Shown: one piece after another, positions 12,479-23,886 of the stretch
How the letters are laid out: each line of letters begins with the position of its first letter
Numbering within the stretch: position 1 is the first letter of the stretch
NCBI GenBank assembly: GCA_963514095.1
Contig: OY741264.1
Coordinates: 18,295,553 to 18,359,552 of the forward strand
DNA: 64,000 nt
DNA from: Eutrigla gurnardus
Lineage: Eukaryota > Chordata > Actinopteri > Perciformes > Triglidae
Direction of reading: 5' to 3'
Program-made: the position numbers and the translations under genes
Notes under the pieces: model-generated
What the model was told of the DNA's origin: nothing
Database searches by the model: none
What the model saw: the letters and a program-made list of their open reading frames with translations, nothing else

Positions 12479-13370
12479 CGCCGAAGCAGTTTCCGCTCCT
12501 CCTGGTTAGGACGCTGCTTCCGTCTCCAAAACGCCAACACCTCCTGGATAGCGGTATCATTCTGTTGGAGAGCAGCCATATCGGAAGATGTATGATGAGG
12601 CAGGACTGTGATGGTAGTTTGGGTTGCTTCAGCCCTTCCCAACTGCAGGGCTTGCTGTAAGGGTTTGGGGAGTGACGTGCCGGGGATCATGGCTTCCATA
12701 TCTTGCACACCAGGTGGATGCTGACGGGATAGAGCATCAGCGTTCTGATTGTTCTTTCCTGAATGGTACTTCAACTCGAAGTCAAAGGATGCCAGTTGGG
12801 CTGCCCACCGTTGCTCAGTGGCACCAAGCTTAGCAGAGGAGAGATGACTAAGTGGGTTGTTATCAGTGTAAACGACACACTTTTGGCCAAGGAGGTACTC
12901 CCTGAATTTCTCCGTCATGGCCCACTTGAGCGCCAGGAACTCCAACTTCATAGAACTATAGTTCAACATGTTGCGTTCTGTGGGCCTCAGACCTCGCTGG
13001 CATAAGCAATTGGTCTTACCTTGCCTCCTTGCTCTTGGGAAAGTACTGCTCCAAGGCCACCATAACTTGCATCTACCTCTAGGACAAAAGGTTGCGAGAA
13101 GTCAGCATAAGCAAGTACTGGTGCAGTGGTCAGCTTGTTCTTCAGTGCTTCAAAACTTTGATGGCACTCCTCCGTCCAGTTAGCAATGGTACCCTGCGCT
13201 GTCCTCTGCTTGGACTTGGTGCCTCCCAGCTCTGCCACCAGCCTATGTAGAGGAGCCGCCATCTTGGCAAAACCCTCCACGAATCGACGATAATAGCTGG
13301 CAAACCCCAAGAAAGAACGCAGCTCGGAGATGGTCTTGGGAAGCTGCCAGTTGGCTACCACTTCCACTTT
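12367..13370 (-). pseudogene. Gypsy copy 1 RT thumb and RNase H (RT core deleted)
   Basis: The frame from 13367 begins directly in the RT connection (SELRSFLGFASYYRRF) and runs into RNase H (LEVDASYGGLGAVLS). After a frame change it continues from 12969 (YTDNNPLSHL, ATEQRWAAQL). RNase H degrades the RNA strand during reverse transcription. The RT fingers and palm, including the YLDD motif seen in copy 2, are missing: upstream protease-side sequence joins the thumb near 13367. The deletion abolishes reverse transcriptase. Confidence 0.85.
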
Positions 13371-14033
13371 TCTTGGATCGGTTTAGTGCGGGGGTAAAGC
13401 AACACATCAGTGGAACCAACATTGACAACTGGGATGTAGGCTGTGCCCATTAACACCTGAACCAGAGCAGGGGAAGCAAGCAGTCCAGCGGGTAAGCCAG
13501 AGTCTAGGGGCTCAAACAAGACCGTGGCACCTGAATACTGCTCAGAGCATGTAGCTTCCACTATATTCATTACACCTCCAGGGATACGACAAACCTTCCG
13601 ACCTTGGATTTTTACCTTGCCTAAAGCATCGTGAGAGGCCTGCACGCTAACATAATGGCACTGTTGCAAAGCCTGAACAACCGATTCTGGGGCCTCACAT
13701 ACCAAGGGCAAATCAAACAACGCCAACCCATGCTGCCCAAAGAGGTTTCGATAGCACCTGCGGATGACATTCATTCCCAAAACACCAGGAACATGCAAAG
13801 ACAAACCACCGGGGGTGTCCTTTACCACCAAAACCCCACACTGTGGCATTAGCTTACCACAGAGCTCAACATCTAATTCTAGGTAGCCAATATAGGGGAT
13901 AGTCACACCATTGGCTGCTCTCAGCTCCAGCCAATGACACGATTGGAGTCGCTCTCGACCCCACAGCTCAAAGTGCTGTAGGAAAAAACTCTCAGTGACT
14001 GTAGACACCATGGACCCAGCATCCAGCAAGCAA
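13355..14033 (-). pseudogene. Gypsy copy 1 protease, split by the CACTA insertion
   Basis: Aspartic protease of the Gypsy polyprotein. The active-site-like block LLDAGSMVSTV lies just inside the insertion edge; the usual retropepsin signature is D-[TS]-G, and here the middle residue is alanine. The upstream part continues on the other side of the CACTA element (about 17370-17253) in a compatible frame, so taking out the element plus one CAA copy reconnects the reading frame. The ORF downstream ends at 13355 where it meets the RT deletion joint. Confidence 0.75.
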
Positions 14034-14701
14034 CACTGCATGAAAAGTCGGATTTTCGTCCCTGTAAACGCCCGAAAATCTCCCTAATTTTCGGGAGTTA
14101 ACGACAATTTACAGGCTGCGAACGCCGCATTCGTCTGTGCCGAAAATTGTCGGAAACGAACCACAGCGAAGGCTCTAATTAGCATATGAATAGCAGCGAA
14201 ACCGCGCCTGGCCAGAGATGGCTTGAATATCCTCACTCTGGATTGGATGAAACCACTAGTTTTAAACAAGTATAATCGCTTGTGATTGATTGGCAGATCT
14301 GGTCATTATAAATGTAAAGCCAACCCATGTTGGTAGATCTGTCACTATTGGTCAACCTGATGAGTCATTATAAATGTAAACCCCACCCCCGTTGGCAGAT
14401 GTGTTACTATTTGTCACACTGGGTCTTTTAAACAAGAATAATCACTAGTGATTGGTTAGCAGATCTATCACTATATATATATACATATATATATACACAT
14501 ATATATACACACATATATTTATTTTTATTTATTTATATATTTATAAAAATAAATATGAATGAATTTATTGAGGAAAGGAAAAATTGCCAGGAGGAAGTAT
14601 TCAAAGAAAGAGCTTTATTGACAACACAACACACAACTGTACAAATTTGCCCACACAACAAACAAATGAACTGGCGACATTCTGTCCGAATTTGGTCAAT
14701 T

Positions 14702-16235
14702 TTACAGCCGCCTGCGGTGCGTGGCCCTGTACTTGGGAGTCTTCTCTAATCGCGACTGTAGAGTCGCACAGAGCTCGGTGAGCTCCTGGCTACGAGAGGA
14801 TGGAGGTCGCACAATCCATCCAGACACCCCGCCAACGACGCCGTCCTCCTCATCAGACATCATGTCTGTGGTGGCGCACTTCCAACGGTCCACCTCATCG
14901 CCAGCAAGCACACTCCGTCTCGCTTCCAGCAGCTGTAAAACAATCAATAAAGACAATCAGTACTGCGCGATGCACTGCGCATGGACACAACACATCTATT
15001 AATGCACCTGAAAAATAGGTTTAGGTAGGTTTGGTCACATTGACCAAAAACGGATCTAATAAATCTAATAAGTCTTACCCTCTTTCTCCTGGAACGACTC
15101 CGAGCTGACGTCTTCACAGCTTCCGCCTGCGATGCGAGATCAGGCTGTGTGTGTCTGAAGCTCCTGCGTACCGTTTCATAGTATGTCTTACAGGCAGCTG
15201 GAAAACAATTAAATGAGTGGTATGAATAAGAAAACTTAAGTCACAGTAAAATTAAAACAAGGAAGAAGAAAACAGTAAAAGTTACTTACACACAATGGCG
15301 TCACTATCGGCGTCATAGAAATCCGGACTTGCGGACAAAGCTCCAAGCAAGTAAGAGGTCACAGCTTCGTTATGAGGCGAGGTTCGTCTGTGAAAACAAA
15401 ATGAACAGTTAAGATCGGTATCTACTGTTAACGCATCTATTTCCTTATACAGCAGAATGAAAGCATATTCTTTAAATCGTACCCTTGCTCCGGTTCGTAG
15501 CGCCTACAATTCGTCTCCGAGTTGTGAAGACGGCGTACTGCTTCCTGTAAAAGACCAACAACATACACTTAACAAAGCAACTTAACGTTACACTGGTTCC
15601 TCTCTCTTGTTCTTTTACAAGGCTACTATGCTACTTTTAGCTTGGACTATTAGCTTTTAAGCTACTTTTAGCTTGGGCTTGCTTTGCTAATTTTAGCTTA
15701 GCTAGCAGTCACCGAACATATTCTTACCGCAATCATCCTGAGAGTCTCCAGCAGTCCTGGATATAAGAATTATAACATTTAAACCACATTTTCTTAAGTG
15801 AAGCCTCTCAGAGCAGCATCCCTCCTGCCGGTGAACGTGAACGTCTCCGCATCGTTCCCCCCACTGAATGAGGCGCCCGGTGTCTGCATCCGTCCCTTTA
15901 ACGGACAACGGTGCACGGCGTTATTAATCACCGTTAGTAAATATATAACCACGGTTTAACATAAGCACTATATTATTAGTTAACGTCGGTAAAAACGGCA
16001 CATTTTCCGCTTCGCTTGCGCTCACTAACCTCTATGGTAAATTAAGTAGGCTAGCCGGCTGGCAGGACCTTCGATTCATAACGTTAACGTACAATGCCAA
16101 CAACAATAAAGTAACGTTCATTATCAATACGATTTAAAAGTCAGCTGGAAACATAAAAGTCATGTTACAGTATACTTACATGTGGACGCGGTTTGTGTCG
16201 GGCTCCTCGCCAGAATCACCGCAGTCGTCCGCCAT
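14702..16235 (-). CDS. Multi-exon gene of unknown function in the CACTA element
   Basis: Minus-strand exons with matching phases: 15544-15483, 15387-15290, 15197-15079 and 14932-14702 (stop TAA). Introns have gt...ag ends (for example gtaagt after 15290, gtaaga after 15079, ttttacag before 14932). The C-terminus holds a basic stretch (SRSRRKR), an acidic MMSDEEDG block and GWIVRPPSSRSQELTELC. I recall this ending from a family of uncharacterised fish proteins, and possibly from vertebrate C14orf93; neither is verified. A candidate first exon, 16235-16180 (starts MADDCGDSGEEP, donor gtaagt), does not join exon 2 in the right phase. I propose no function. Confidence 0.65.
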
Positions 16236-16395
16236 TACCCAAAACTTGTGAAGTCAGACGAGCCGCAATGCATTTTGGGAAGTTCCGCTGTACTCAGAAA
16301 TTCTTGCCAATGCAGTATACATCCGGGCATTTCTCGCGTGCACAAATTCACATACTATTGTATGTGAATGCACTACGTACTCAAATTACGTCACA

Positions 16396-16475
16396 ATTAC
16401 ATTTACATTTACATTTACATTTAGGTCATTTAGCAGACGCTTTTGTCCAAAGCGACTTACAATAAGTACAATTAA
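16396..16475 (-). repeat. L2-type LINE/SINE 3' tail inside the CACTA element
   Basis: The minus strand reads gtaagtcgctttggacaaaa followed by gcgtctgctaaatgaccta and ATGTAA-type repeats. This is nearly identical to 11027-11081 but in the opposite orientation. It is only about 80 bp and non-coding. Confidence 0.75.
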
Positions 16476-16494
16476 GTACGAGTAGGACGTTAGT

Positions 16495-16854
16495 ATGGCA
16501 TTTCGAACACAGCCGAGATCTATGATCTATGAACCCATCCTTGACCCTCTAGCAGAACTACGACCAGCCATTATAAAGCAGTTTATAGTTGTTAATGTTG
16601 TGTCAAAAGGTACTGCATTTAAACATGTTACTGCGCAAGTTTCCTGGCTTCATCCCCATCCGGACAGACATTTTTATGGAAAGCCAATAGAAGTTTGGAG
16701 CTTGCAGGGAACAGACACGTCATACCCAGCATCATTTCTGCCTGTTGAGCGCATTGCTGGGAGATGTGTGGTTAACACATCCACTGTGCATTTAAGCAAG
16801 ACCAAAGAAAGGGTCACTGTAGTCATGCCACTATGCACAGTGGTTGAGCTCTAG
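16495..16854 (+). CDS. C-terminal ORF, possible last exon of the CACTA transposase
   Basis: An open frame of 119 codons ends at 16854. Its later part (WLHPHPDRHFYGKPIEVW, FLPVERIAGRC, VVMPL) resembles, in my recollection, the C-terminal tail of large fish transposon proteins; I cannot name the domain. An acceptor-like tttcgaacacag precedes 16512, and an attaaa signal lies near 16910, which fits a terminal exon. The upstream body of such a gene is missing between here and the left end. It runs opposite to the spliced minus-strand gene. Confidence 0.4.
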   Translation: MAFRTQPRSMIYEPILDPLAELRPAIIKQFIVVNVVSKGTAFKHVTAQVSWLHPHPDRHFYGKPIEVWSLQGTDTSYPASFLPVERIAGRCVVNTSTVHLSKTKERVTVVMPLCTVVEL

Positions 16855-17252
16855 GAGACTGTGATGTTGTTTGCATGAATGTACATTTTACCTTTGTGGC
16901 AAAGCCTGATTAAAAGTAATTGTTGAAGCAAATTGTTTTGTGTATCTTTGAATGAAGATGAAATGAAGTTATATCTTTGAATGAAGATGAAATGAAGTTA
17001 ACACCTTTCAGAAAAATGTCACCTGGGGGAAAACTCCCCCTGCTACCCTGATTTGCATTTGTATAGCTCACAGCATTTTCATTTACATGTTAAAGCCTCC
17101 CCTAGGATTACGGGGAGGGGGTTCATGGGGGGACAACTGCCAAGCAAGGCCCACGTCAATTCCCGGCAATTTACGTCAGTTTTCGGTGTTTCCTTTTTTT
17201 ACAATTTACAGGGCCGCTAACTGACGAAAATCCCACTTTTCATGCAGTGCAA

Positions 17253-17518
17253 GGCACTTTAACTCCACCCATAATCACATCTAAATGTGGGCACGATGAC
17301 ATCAGCTTTGATGCACCCCCCGAAACATTTGAAACAACCCGAGCCAGTGGCTCTGCAGTCCGGTGGGCGCTAGTTTTCCGAAGGCTGAGCTGGATAAGAC
17401 TGCCTACTAGCTGATGGAGCACGCGAGAAGGGCTGGGCACGAGGGGGAGCACGTACCCCATCACACTCACTAGCATAGTGACCAAGCTGCTGACAGCGTC
17501 TACATATGATGGGGCCAT
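17253..17518 (-). pseudogene. Upstream part of Gypsy copy 1 protease frame
   Basis: The frame (blocks EPLARVVSNVSGG and LDVIMGGVKVP) overlaps the end of gag in another phase and runs into the CACTA right end at 17250. It is the portion of pol upstream of the protease active site. Confidence 0.6.
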
Positions 17519-18203
17519 TACGAGGTGATCGACTGCGCTGATGAGAGCTCTGCAACAGGGAACTGCTACGAGTAAGCTTATTTAACTGCTCTTGCTGACA
17601 TTTCAACAAGTCCCTCATCTCATTTATCTCAGACACTTGGGGTCGGTTAGCTGCCCCCTGATGATCACTGCGGACGCCATACTAAATACCCAATGCTGAG
17701 GGGACAGAGTGACTTCGCCCCCTCGCACCACCTGGCAAACCCTCACGTTCCCACCTGATCGCCTCTCCTCTGACCTCAAGCAAGGTGGCAGTAGGCTGCC
17801 TCCGCACAAGCTGTTTTAATTCACGACGAAGGGCCCCGTCGAGTACATGCTCCACAAACTGATCCCGCAGCAAAACTTCAGCATTAGGCATGTCAGTCGG
17901 TGCACGCTGTTTCACCACCCCCATAAGGCCGAGCAAAGCATGAGAAAACTCTTGCAGAGTCTCTCCTTCTTGCTGCCTTCTGGAGAAAAAGGCCTCTTGT
18001 AGAGCTACATAGGACTCAGAGCATCCATACAACTCTTTTAACACGGCAATTATCTTCGCTGAGTGAATATCACTCCGGCGTTCATTCACAAGCTCACGTG
18101 TATTAGTAACACGCCTCCTGAGCCTTAGAATATTGCGCGCGCATTCTCCCCCTCTCTTTGTTTGTGTCCCGCTAACACACACACGCACACATACATCGCA
18201 CAC
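17370..18203 (-). pseudogene. Gypsy copy 1 gag (capsid and zinc knuckle)
   Basis: Gag packages the retroelement RNA. The frame carries a capsid-like region with the blocks LKELYGCSESYVALQEAF, ETLQEFSHALLGLM and LRDQFVEHVLDGALRREL, the pattern of Gypsy/PNMA-type gag. An in-frame TAG (17682-17684) interrupts it. The frame then continues to a CCHC zinc knuckle, C-x2-C-x4-H-x4-C (ICRRCQQLGHYASEC), and stops near 17370. The true start is unclear because the N-terminal 30 codons are (CA)n-derived. Confidence 0.8.
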
Positions 18204-18235
18204 ATGTCCTACGCCAGCTGTTTCCGTATCAGGAT

Positions 18236-18398
18236 GCTAAGGACATAGCGCCATCTGGTGGCTGTACCCGGCCATCTCTCGCTCTCTCCCTCTCTCGCGA
18301 TCCTATCGGACGTCAGTGGCTCCGCCCCTGAACGCTGTGAGGGATAGCTCCATCTGGTGGCCGCGCCCGGCCATATCTCTCTCTCTCGCTCTCTCTCT
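18236..18398. repeat. Duplicated ~60-bp unit containing ccatctggtggc
   Basis: The segment 18246-18300 (atagcgccatctggtggctg ... cccggccatctctcgctctc) recurs with changes at 18344-18398 (atagctccatctggtggccg ... cccggccatatctctctctc). The second copy expands into a (CT)n run. It is non-coding and lies just upstream of the Gypsy gag. Confidence 0.7.
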
Positions 18399-18412
18399 CT
18401 ACACACACGCAC

Positions 18413-18453
<41 letters not shown>

Positions 18454-18460
18454 CACACAC
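18377..18460. repeat. (CT)n followed by (AC)n microsatellite
   Basis: A CT run to about 18400 is followed by an AC run with occasional gcac interruptions to 18460. Confidence 0.9.
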
Positions 18461-20213
18461 TCCACGTGTGTCTCTTCCGTTGTTTAGCTTAGCTTTGTGT
18501 GTTAGGTAGTTAGGTAATAAGGCTTTGTTAATTGCAGTGTTATTGATTGTGATCATTATTACTGATTTTAATAAATCTTATTATATTATAACTAGCAGTC
18601 TTTTGTGCTTGTTGTGTATATGTCACTGGATAACAGCAGGTTGTGAAGGCTAGTGCTTGAATTTCACGCCTTTTTAATTGTTCGATTGTTTCATACTTCT
18701 ATGCCAATGATCACAATGATTGGCATGTGAGTGTAAAACCTTTTATATTGAGACTGAATACAGTTTTAGGTTATCTTTTCCCTGATCCCAGGATGGTGCC
18801 CCGTTTATTTATGATTATATCATAATAATATATTAAATATAATTATTAATATCGATAATCATATTGACATTAATAATTAGCTGTTGATAACCAAATCTGC
18901 TCCTGCTACATCCCCAACAATATAAATACACATCATACAAAACAATTCAACACTTTTGAGGAATATATCTAATATGTGTGTTATATTATATGCTGAAGAT
19001 GCAGTGAAAACGGAGAGTATAAGCACAGAGAGTGAGACTAAGGCCAGAGACAGCAGCAGCAGAGTTTGCCTCAGTGAGTCACTTCAGAGCTGATGGGATA
19101 ATGAGGTCCGGCCAGGAGCCCCAGACTTGAGGTTTTGTGATTTCCAACGTGCTACAAACACAACGTGACAACTGGCAGCAACCATCTTCTCCATCTGAGA
19201 TGCACCGCCTGCCAATATCCCTCCTGTCTAACCCCCCCCAATCCACTCACACACACACAGTTTGTTGGCTTGCCGTCAGTGCAGGGCCAATAGCTTGTCC
19301 CCCTTACCCCCACTACCCCTTTACACCACACTCCTCCTGCAGGCCAAGTCAGGCCCACTCTCTTCCTGGGGGGACGTGACAGAGTGCAGGTCTGTGCTGT
19401 CATGACACAGTAAATGGGCTAATTGCTGCTTGCCACGGCTCTTTTTTTACACCATCGACACTGACTGATATGATCGCTGCTGACACCTTTGGCTCAAGGA
19501 AGGCCTGATTTGATCAGCATCATCCAAATGTTTCATGATCCATTATACAACACGGATATGGACCCTGATGCTAGCTCTAGCTCCAAATCCGATTTCTGTG
19601 GCATTTTTTGTCTAGCTACCATTGTGGCTGGTGGATTCCAAAATCTACCTGCCACTTTCATCTTTTAACCAGAAGTGTGTTACTGCATGTTAATATTACG
19701 AATAAAGATCTATATTGTTGCTATCTACACACGACTAACATTAGTTAATGGCATTACATGACAGCTCTATCCTGACGCAAAACTTAATCTAACATCAGCA
19801 AAATAATTTAAAAAATGATGATTTACTTGAATCACCACTCGTAATCTAGGATTGGCCTTCCTCTTTTGGCTTTTCTGAACAGCAGGCTCATCTTCTCCAG
19901 CTGGGCCGTCTTCAGGGTTGTCAGTGCCCTTCATGCAGCTGTATCCTCCAGGGCTGATTCTCCCACTACTCTCTTTTTACATGGATGTGGCATTTTGATG
20001 ATTCACAGTCTTTTATGGCTTCCAATTTTGGAGTTTGGAAGTTAGTTCTGTTGTTTGCATCTGAAGCATGTTGACGACACAGCAAACAGGACTTTGTGTG
20101 GCTCGTCTCCTCATAAACGAACAAGTCACGGGAGTCTCCACTGCCGGTTTTTCTCCATTTCTCATTGACATTTGACTGACACTGTCTGAGATCGACTTAC
20201 CCAACCACCTGGG

Positions 20214-20313
<100 letters not shown>

Positions 20314-20324
20314 TGAATAAGAAG

Positions 20325-20440
20325 CCTGGTCTCCTGAAAATGACGTTCCCATACAACTAAATTGCGTTGTGGATAACTTTGCAAGGGAAACGTTTTTTGT
20401 TGTCTTTTGCACGTTGCGTAGATTAGTGATACGAATGAAC
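20325..20440. repeat. Dispersed repeat copy sharing tggtctcctgaaaatgacg
   Basis: Shares cctggtctcct and gttcccatacaact with 33190-33225. It is non-coding. Confidence 0.5.
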
Positions 20441-21822
20441 TCAAATTGGAGAAAAAAAATCCAGTAAGAAATACTTCCATTCAACAACAACAAAACGGGG
20501 ACAGAAAAATCCCACCATCTGTTTATGTAACTGCCTTAAATTAAGAGCAGTGCAAATCGGCGTGACCAATATATTGTATCAAAACGTAATAATGCTGCCC
20601 TAAAAAGGACCAATATGTCCTGAAATCAAATATACAATTTCTTCAATCTGTCGTGACTCTAATCTCCATAGTTATCAATTGAGCGAATTCTGTTGGACTG
20701 GTGCAAGTGACCCGTGTGTCATAGCGAAACTCTATGTTGTTGGGCTGAAAAAGCACAAACTCAAATGAAACAGTACCAGTGAGGCAGCAGTTGATCTTCA
20801 GCAGTGTCCTCCCCACAGACACAGTCAGAGGTGATACACGTCGCACGACAGCTCCTGATTCAGACCGAAGAGAAGCTTGGCACCAGTCTGGGTTAGTGGT
20901 CAGCAGCCATAACCTTCTTCCTCCCCCAGTGAACAACAGACACGGAGACAGATGGATGACCCAAAATTACAGCTCAACAGCATTTTGAGGATAAACATCT
21001 CTTGTAAAAATACACCAAGCGGCCAGGAGCAGAGAAACCAGCAGGTTCACCAGGGCGCGACGGGGGGAAGGAACGTCAGCCTGCTGCATTTAGTCTTTCA
21101 CGGGATAATCTGACTTCTGCACATGGATCTCAATTTGTGGCTTCTCCAACCAACCGAGGGTGGAAGGGCCACCCTTTGATATATCTATAAATATGTATTG
21201 CTTGTTTGTAGAATGCACCACAAAGTAGAAAGGAAGCAGAGAGCATAAGAGCACTTTGAACCACAGGGAGGTCATTTATTTCATGTGAAATGGTTTTATG
21301 CTGGCAAGACGATCATAGCTGGAGAAAGTGCTGTATCGGGAAAACCCGTTTAAACAAGAAGTTATCCCGAGGCACCGCAAAGGCACAACATCAGACTGGA
21401 TTCTATGAGAAATTTTCACTATCTGACAGCCAGAAAACCAAAAGTCAAACAAATCGAAGTGTGAAGTCGAATGACTCCTCTGACCTCTTCGATCTTGTTG
21501 TACTTTGTCAGTCCTGGCCCCCTCCGACGGCTCCATTGTCTGGGGGCAGACGCTGGAAAGCCTCCCCTGTCTGTGGCCTCCACGGCTGGACAACAATGGG
21601 CAAAGACAAACCCCTGACACCCCGTCCTCCAAGGGGACAGCACTGGATTATTGCTGGTGATGTTGGCTTTTCTATCTCTTCTCTTCTCACTGGTGTGTGT
21701 GTTAGTTCTTTTAATTTAAAGAAAAACAGAAGGAAGTACAGCGAGAGAGAAGAGAAGACAAAAGATGGAGGGCCTCAATGATGAAGTGACCTGAAGAGAG
21801 GTGAGATCATTTCAAATGGGAT

Positions 21823-21830
21823 TACACACA

Positions 21831-21881
<51 letters not shown>

Positions 21882-21884
21882 ACA
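21823..21884. repeat. (CA)n microsatellite
   Basis: CA repeats with two caaac interruptions. Confidence 0.9.
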
Positions 21885-23700
21885 GCTTCATTGTCCCTGA
21901 CACTACTCAACCTACACAATACAGAGCAGGATATTGCTGCACTGTGATGTCTTTTCACTCTGTGGTCTCAAGCCTGCTGAGTTAACAGAAGCTAACGCTC
22001 AAGGTTTTTTAGGTTTGGCTAACGCAGAAACGTCCCCTCAAGTCAGTGAAGCGAATGTAGTGATATCTTTAGAAGGATCTTTTGTGCATTTCTGAGGTAA
22101 AGTCAAACTTTCAACAGGTGCATGAAATTGCTGTGATATTATTTGTTGACAGAATTCCAGAAAAGGTAAAGGGTTAGCATAACGAGTCGAGCAGATCAAA
22201 ATAGTCTTCATCTTCACCTCCCTGGAGCAGAGGTAACACCTCCTCTCCCTTCTCACTTTAGTCGATCCTGATGAAAATAAATGGGGAGTTTGTTTTTGTC
22301 TCAGCAAGACAATGAGATGCTCCAATGAAGAGAGCAATATCAAAACATACATCGTGGGCCTGCCAGATTCTATTGTTTTGCATCAGACGGATGCTAGATT
22401 TTTCTTTTCTGGGTTGTGCAAGTACAGACGCATCATTTACCATGTTTGGCATCACATGACTTAACAAAGTTTTGCAGCCACACTGACACTTGAAGCTTCT
22501 CTTTGATAGGACAGTGCGCTGATGAAGCTTAGCGAACAGGCTAGCTTACAGGTATATTTTCGTTTGGAAATGAAAAACTAGCGTGCTGAATTTGCCATTT
22601 TGGAAGTGGCGATGACTGACTTCTTATATAGTTGCTGTTTCGAGCACACCTTTGTTCAAATCCTCCTCAGCAAGCGTTCCCAAAGCTTCGGCCACCTGCC
22701 ATGCACTCATCATCAACTGTTGGAGTTTTCCACGCTTACAGACACATGTTGCATGCCAGCAGGACCGGATGTGCTGCCAGAGAAAACACTGTAATTATTA
22801 TTTATTTTTTTAAATGATGGGGTTCAAAGGATGGCATTGGATTTAGACTTCCTGAGGAGGTTAATGATGACAGAAAAAAGTAGCCTGCAGTTTTATCGTT
22901 CTGTGACTGGACATCTGGCGGCCAAGAGCACGCTGGGTAGTGGAGTAGCTTTTGGTCCTAGCTGGGTTAGCTTAGCTTCCATCTCCACTCCCCTCCTGGG
23001 GCGGTGGAACTTTTCAGTGGTGTTTGGTACTGTATTAACAGAGTGCTGTTTTCACGCTGAATGCGCAGTAAGGCTGCCTTCACCATTATTCCATTGCATT
23101 ATTCCATTGCAGTGAGACCACTGCATGACAGAGTGGAGAAGCATAGGGTAGCCATTCATTATTCTATTATTTCTGTGTGTTTAAGTGGTTTCCACTGTCT
23201 GGGAACATTCTGTCTCATATGAATTATGCTGTTTGAATCGAGAGCACGTAATGTTTGAGAAGATAATTTTGTCTTTTCCTCATCTGTAAATCACTAACGC
23301 TCCGAGCCGAGGCATCTGTAAAAGCACACTTCCACAGCCAATCCACTCCCAGTTTAACACTAGTACCGAGACACCAGAAGACTCATGAAAATTTAAGTGC
23401 TGCTTTAAAACATGATGTCGGCCCTTTTTCATCTGCTCATTACTTTGCCATTTGCCCTCGTCGATGTAAAGTAGGTGAACATAATATCTGACACGTTTGA
23501 ATTTAGATTTAAGAGGAATTCAAAGGATGCTCAGTGAGTTAATGTAGAGGATTTAAGGGGTTTCCAACACTGGGTGAGGTTTTACCTCACAGGTGGTTTG
23601 GGCTAAAAGTAATTTAAAATCAGTGTCCGAGACGCAGAGGTCTTCTCTTCATAGTCCTTCTCTTCATAGTCCTTCATGAGGTTGACTAATGAAGATAATT

Positions 23701-23886
23701 CGTGCCATGCAAGCCTTTTTTTATTGTTTTTTAATGCAGAGAGAGACAGTGTGGAAAGGGGAGATAGACGGGGAAGACATGCGCGAAAGAGATTACCGGG
23801 CCGGGAGTCGAACCAGTGATCTCGGCGCCGAGGCTGAGCCTCCGTACATGGGGCGGCTGCCTTATCAACTGCGCCACCGACCGCCG
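23701..23886 (-). mobile_element. tRNA-derived SINE with 12-bp target duplication
   Basis: On the minus strand the element begins at the right with a tRNA-like head: A-box tggcgcagttgataaggc, and B-box ggttcgactcccgg about 40 bases later. It ends at the left in an A-rich tail. It is flanked by exact direct repeats atgaagataatt (23689-23700 and 23887-23898), the mark of LINE-driven retroposition. Confidence 0.85.

Larger units (their letters stand above)
14034..17249. mobile_element. CACTA (EnSpm)-type DNA transposon, 3216 bp
   Basis: Both ends begin cactgcatgaaaagt and continue ggattttcgtc after a single mismatch, giving about 27-bp inverted repeats. Both flanks are CAA (14031-14033 and 17250-17252), a 3-bp duplication as expected for CACTA elements. 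Subterminal sequence holds repeated gaaaat/attttc and acaatttacag motifs. The host Gypsy reading frame is continuous across the empty site, which confirms the boundaries. Contents are a spliced minus-strand gene, one plus-strand 3'-terminal ORF and an L2 tail. No full transposase is present, so it is internally deleted. Confidence 0.85.
8380..18203 (-). mobile_element. Ty3/Gypsy retrotransposon copy 1, degenerate and multiply invaded
   Basis: Minus-strand order is gag (18203-17370), protease (interrupted), RT thumb and RNase H, integrase, pol C-terminus, then an LTR-like tail down to about 8380. Domain order PR-RT-RH-IN defines Ty3/Gypsy. Three later insertions lie inside: a MITE (8644-9778), an L2 fragment (about 10760-11083) and a CACTA element (14034-17249). 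Homology to the plus-strand copy at 48.4-53.6 kb runs throughout pol. I see no 5' LTR to the right of gag, so that end is truncated or diverged. Confidence 0.85.

Noticed and set aside
14034..17249. Alternative reading of the insert as a TGCA- or TTAA-type element starting tgaaaagt
   Set aside because: TGCA is self-complementary and belongs to the inverted repeat; starting at cactgcatg gives the CAA duplication and leaves the Gypsy frame intact.
21290..21781. 163-codon plus-strand open frame
   Set aside because: No recognisable domain; overlapping frames on the other strand are equally open; composition looks non-coding.
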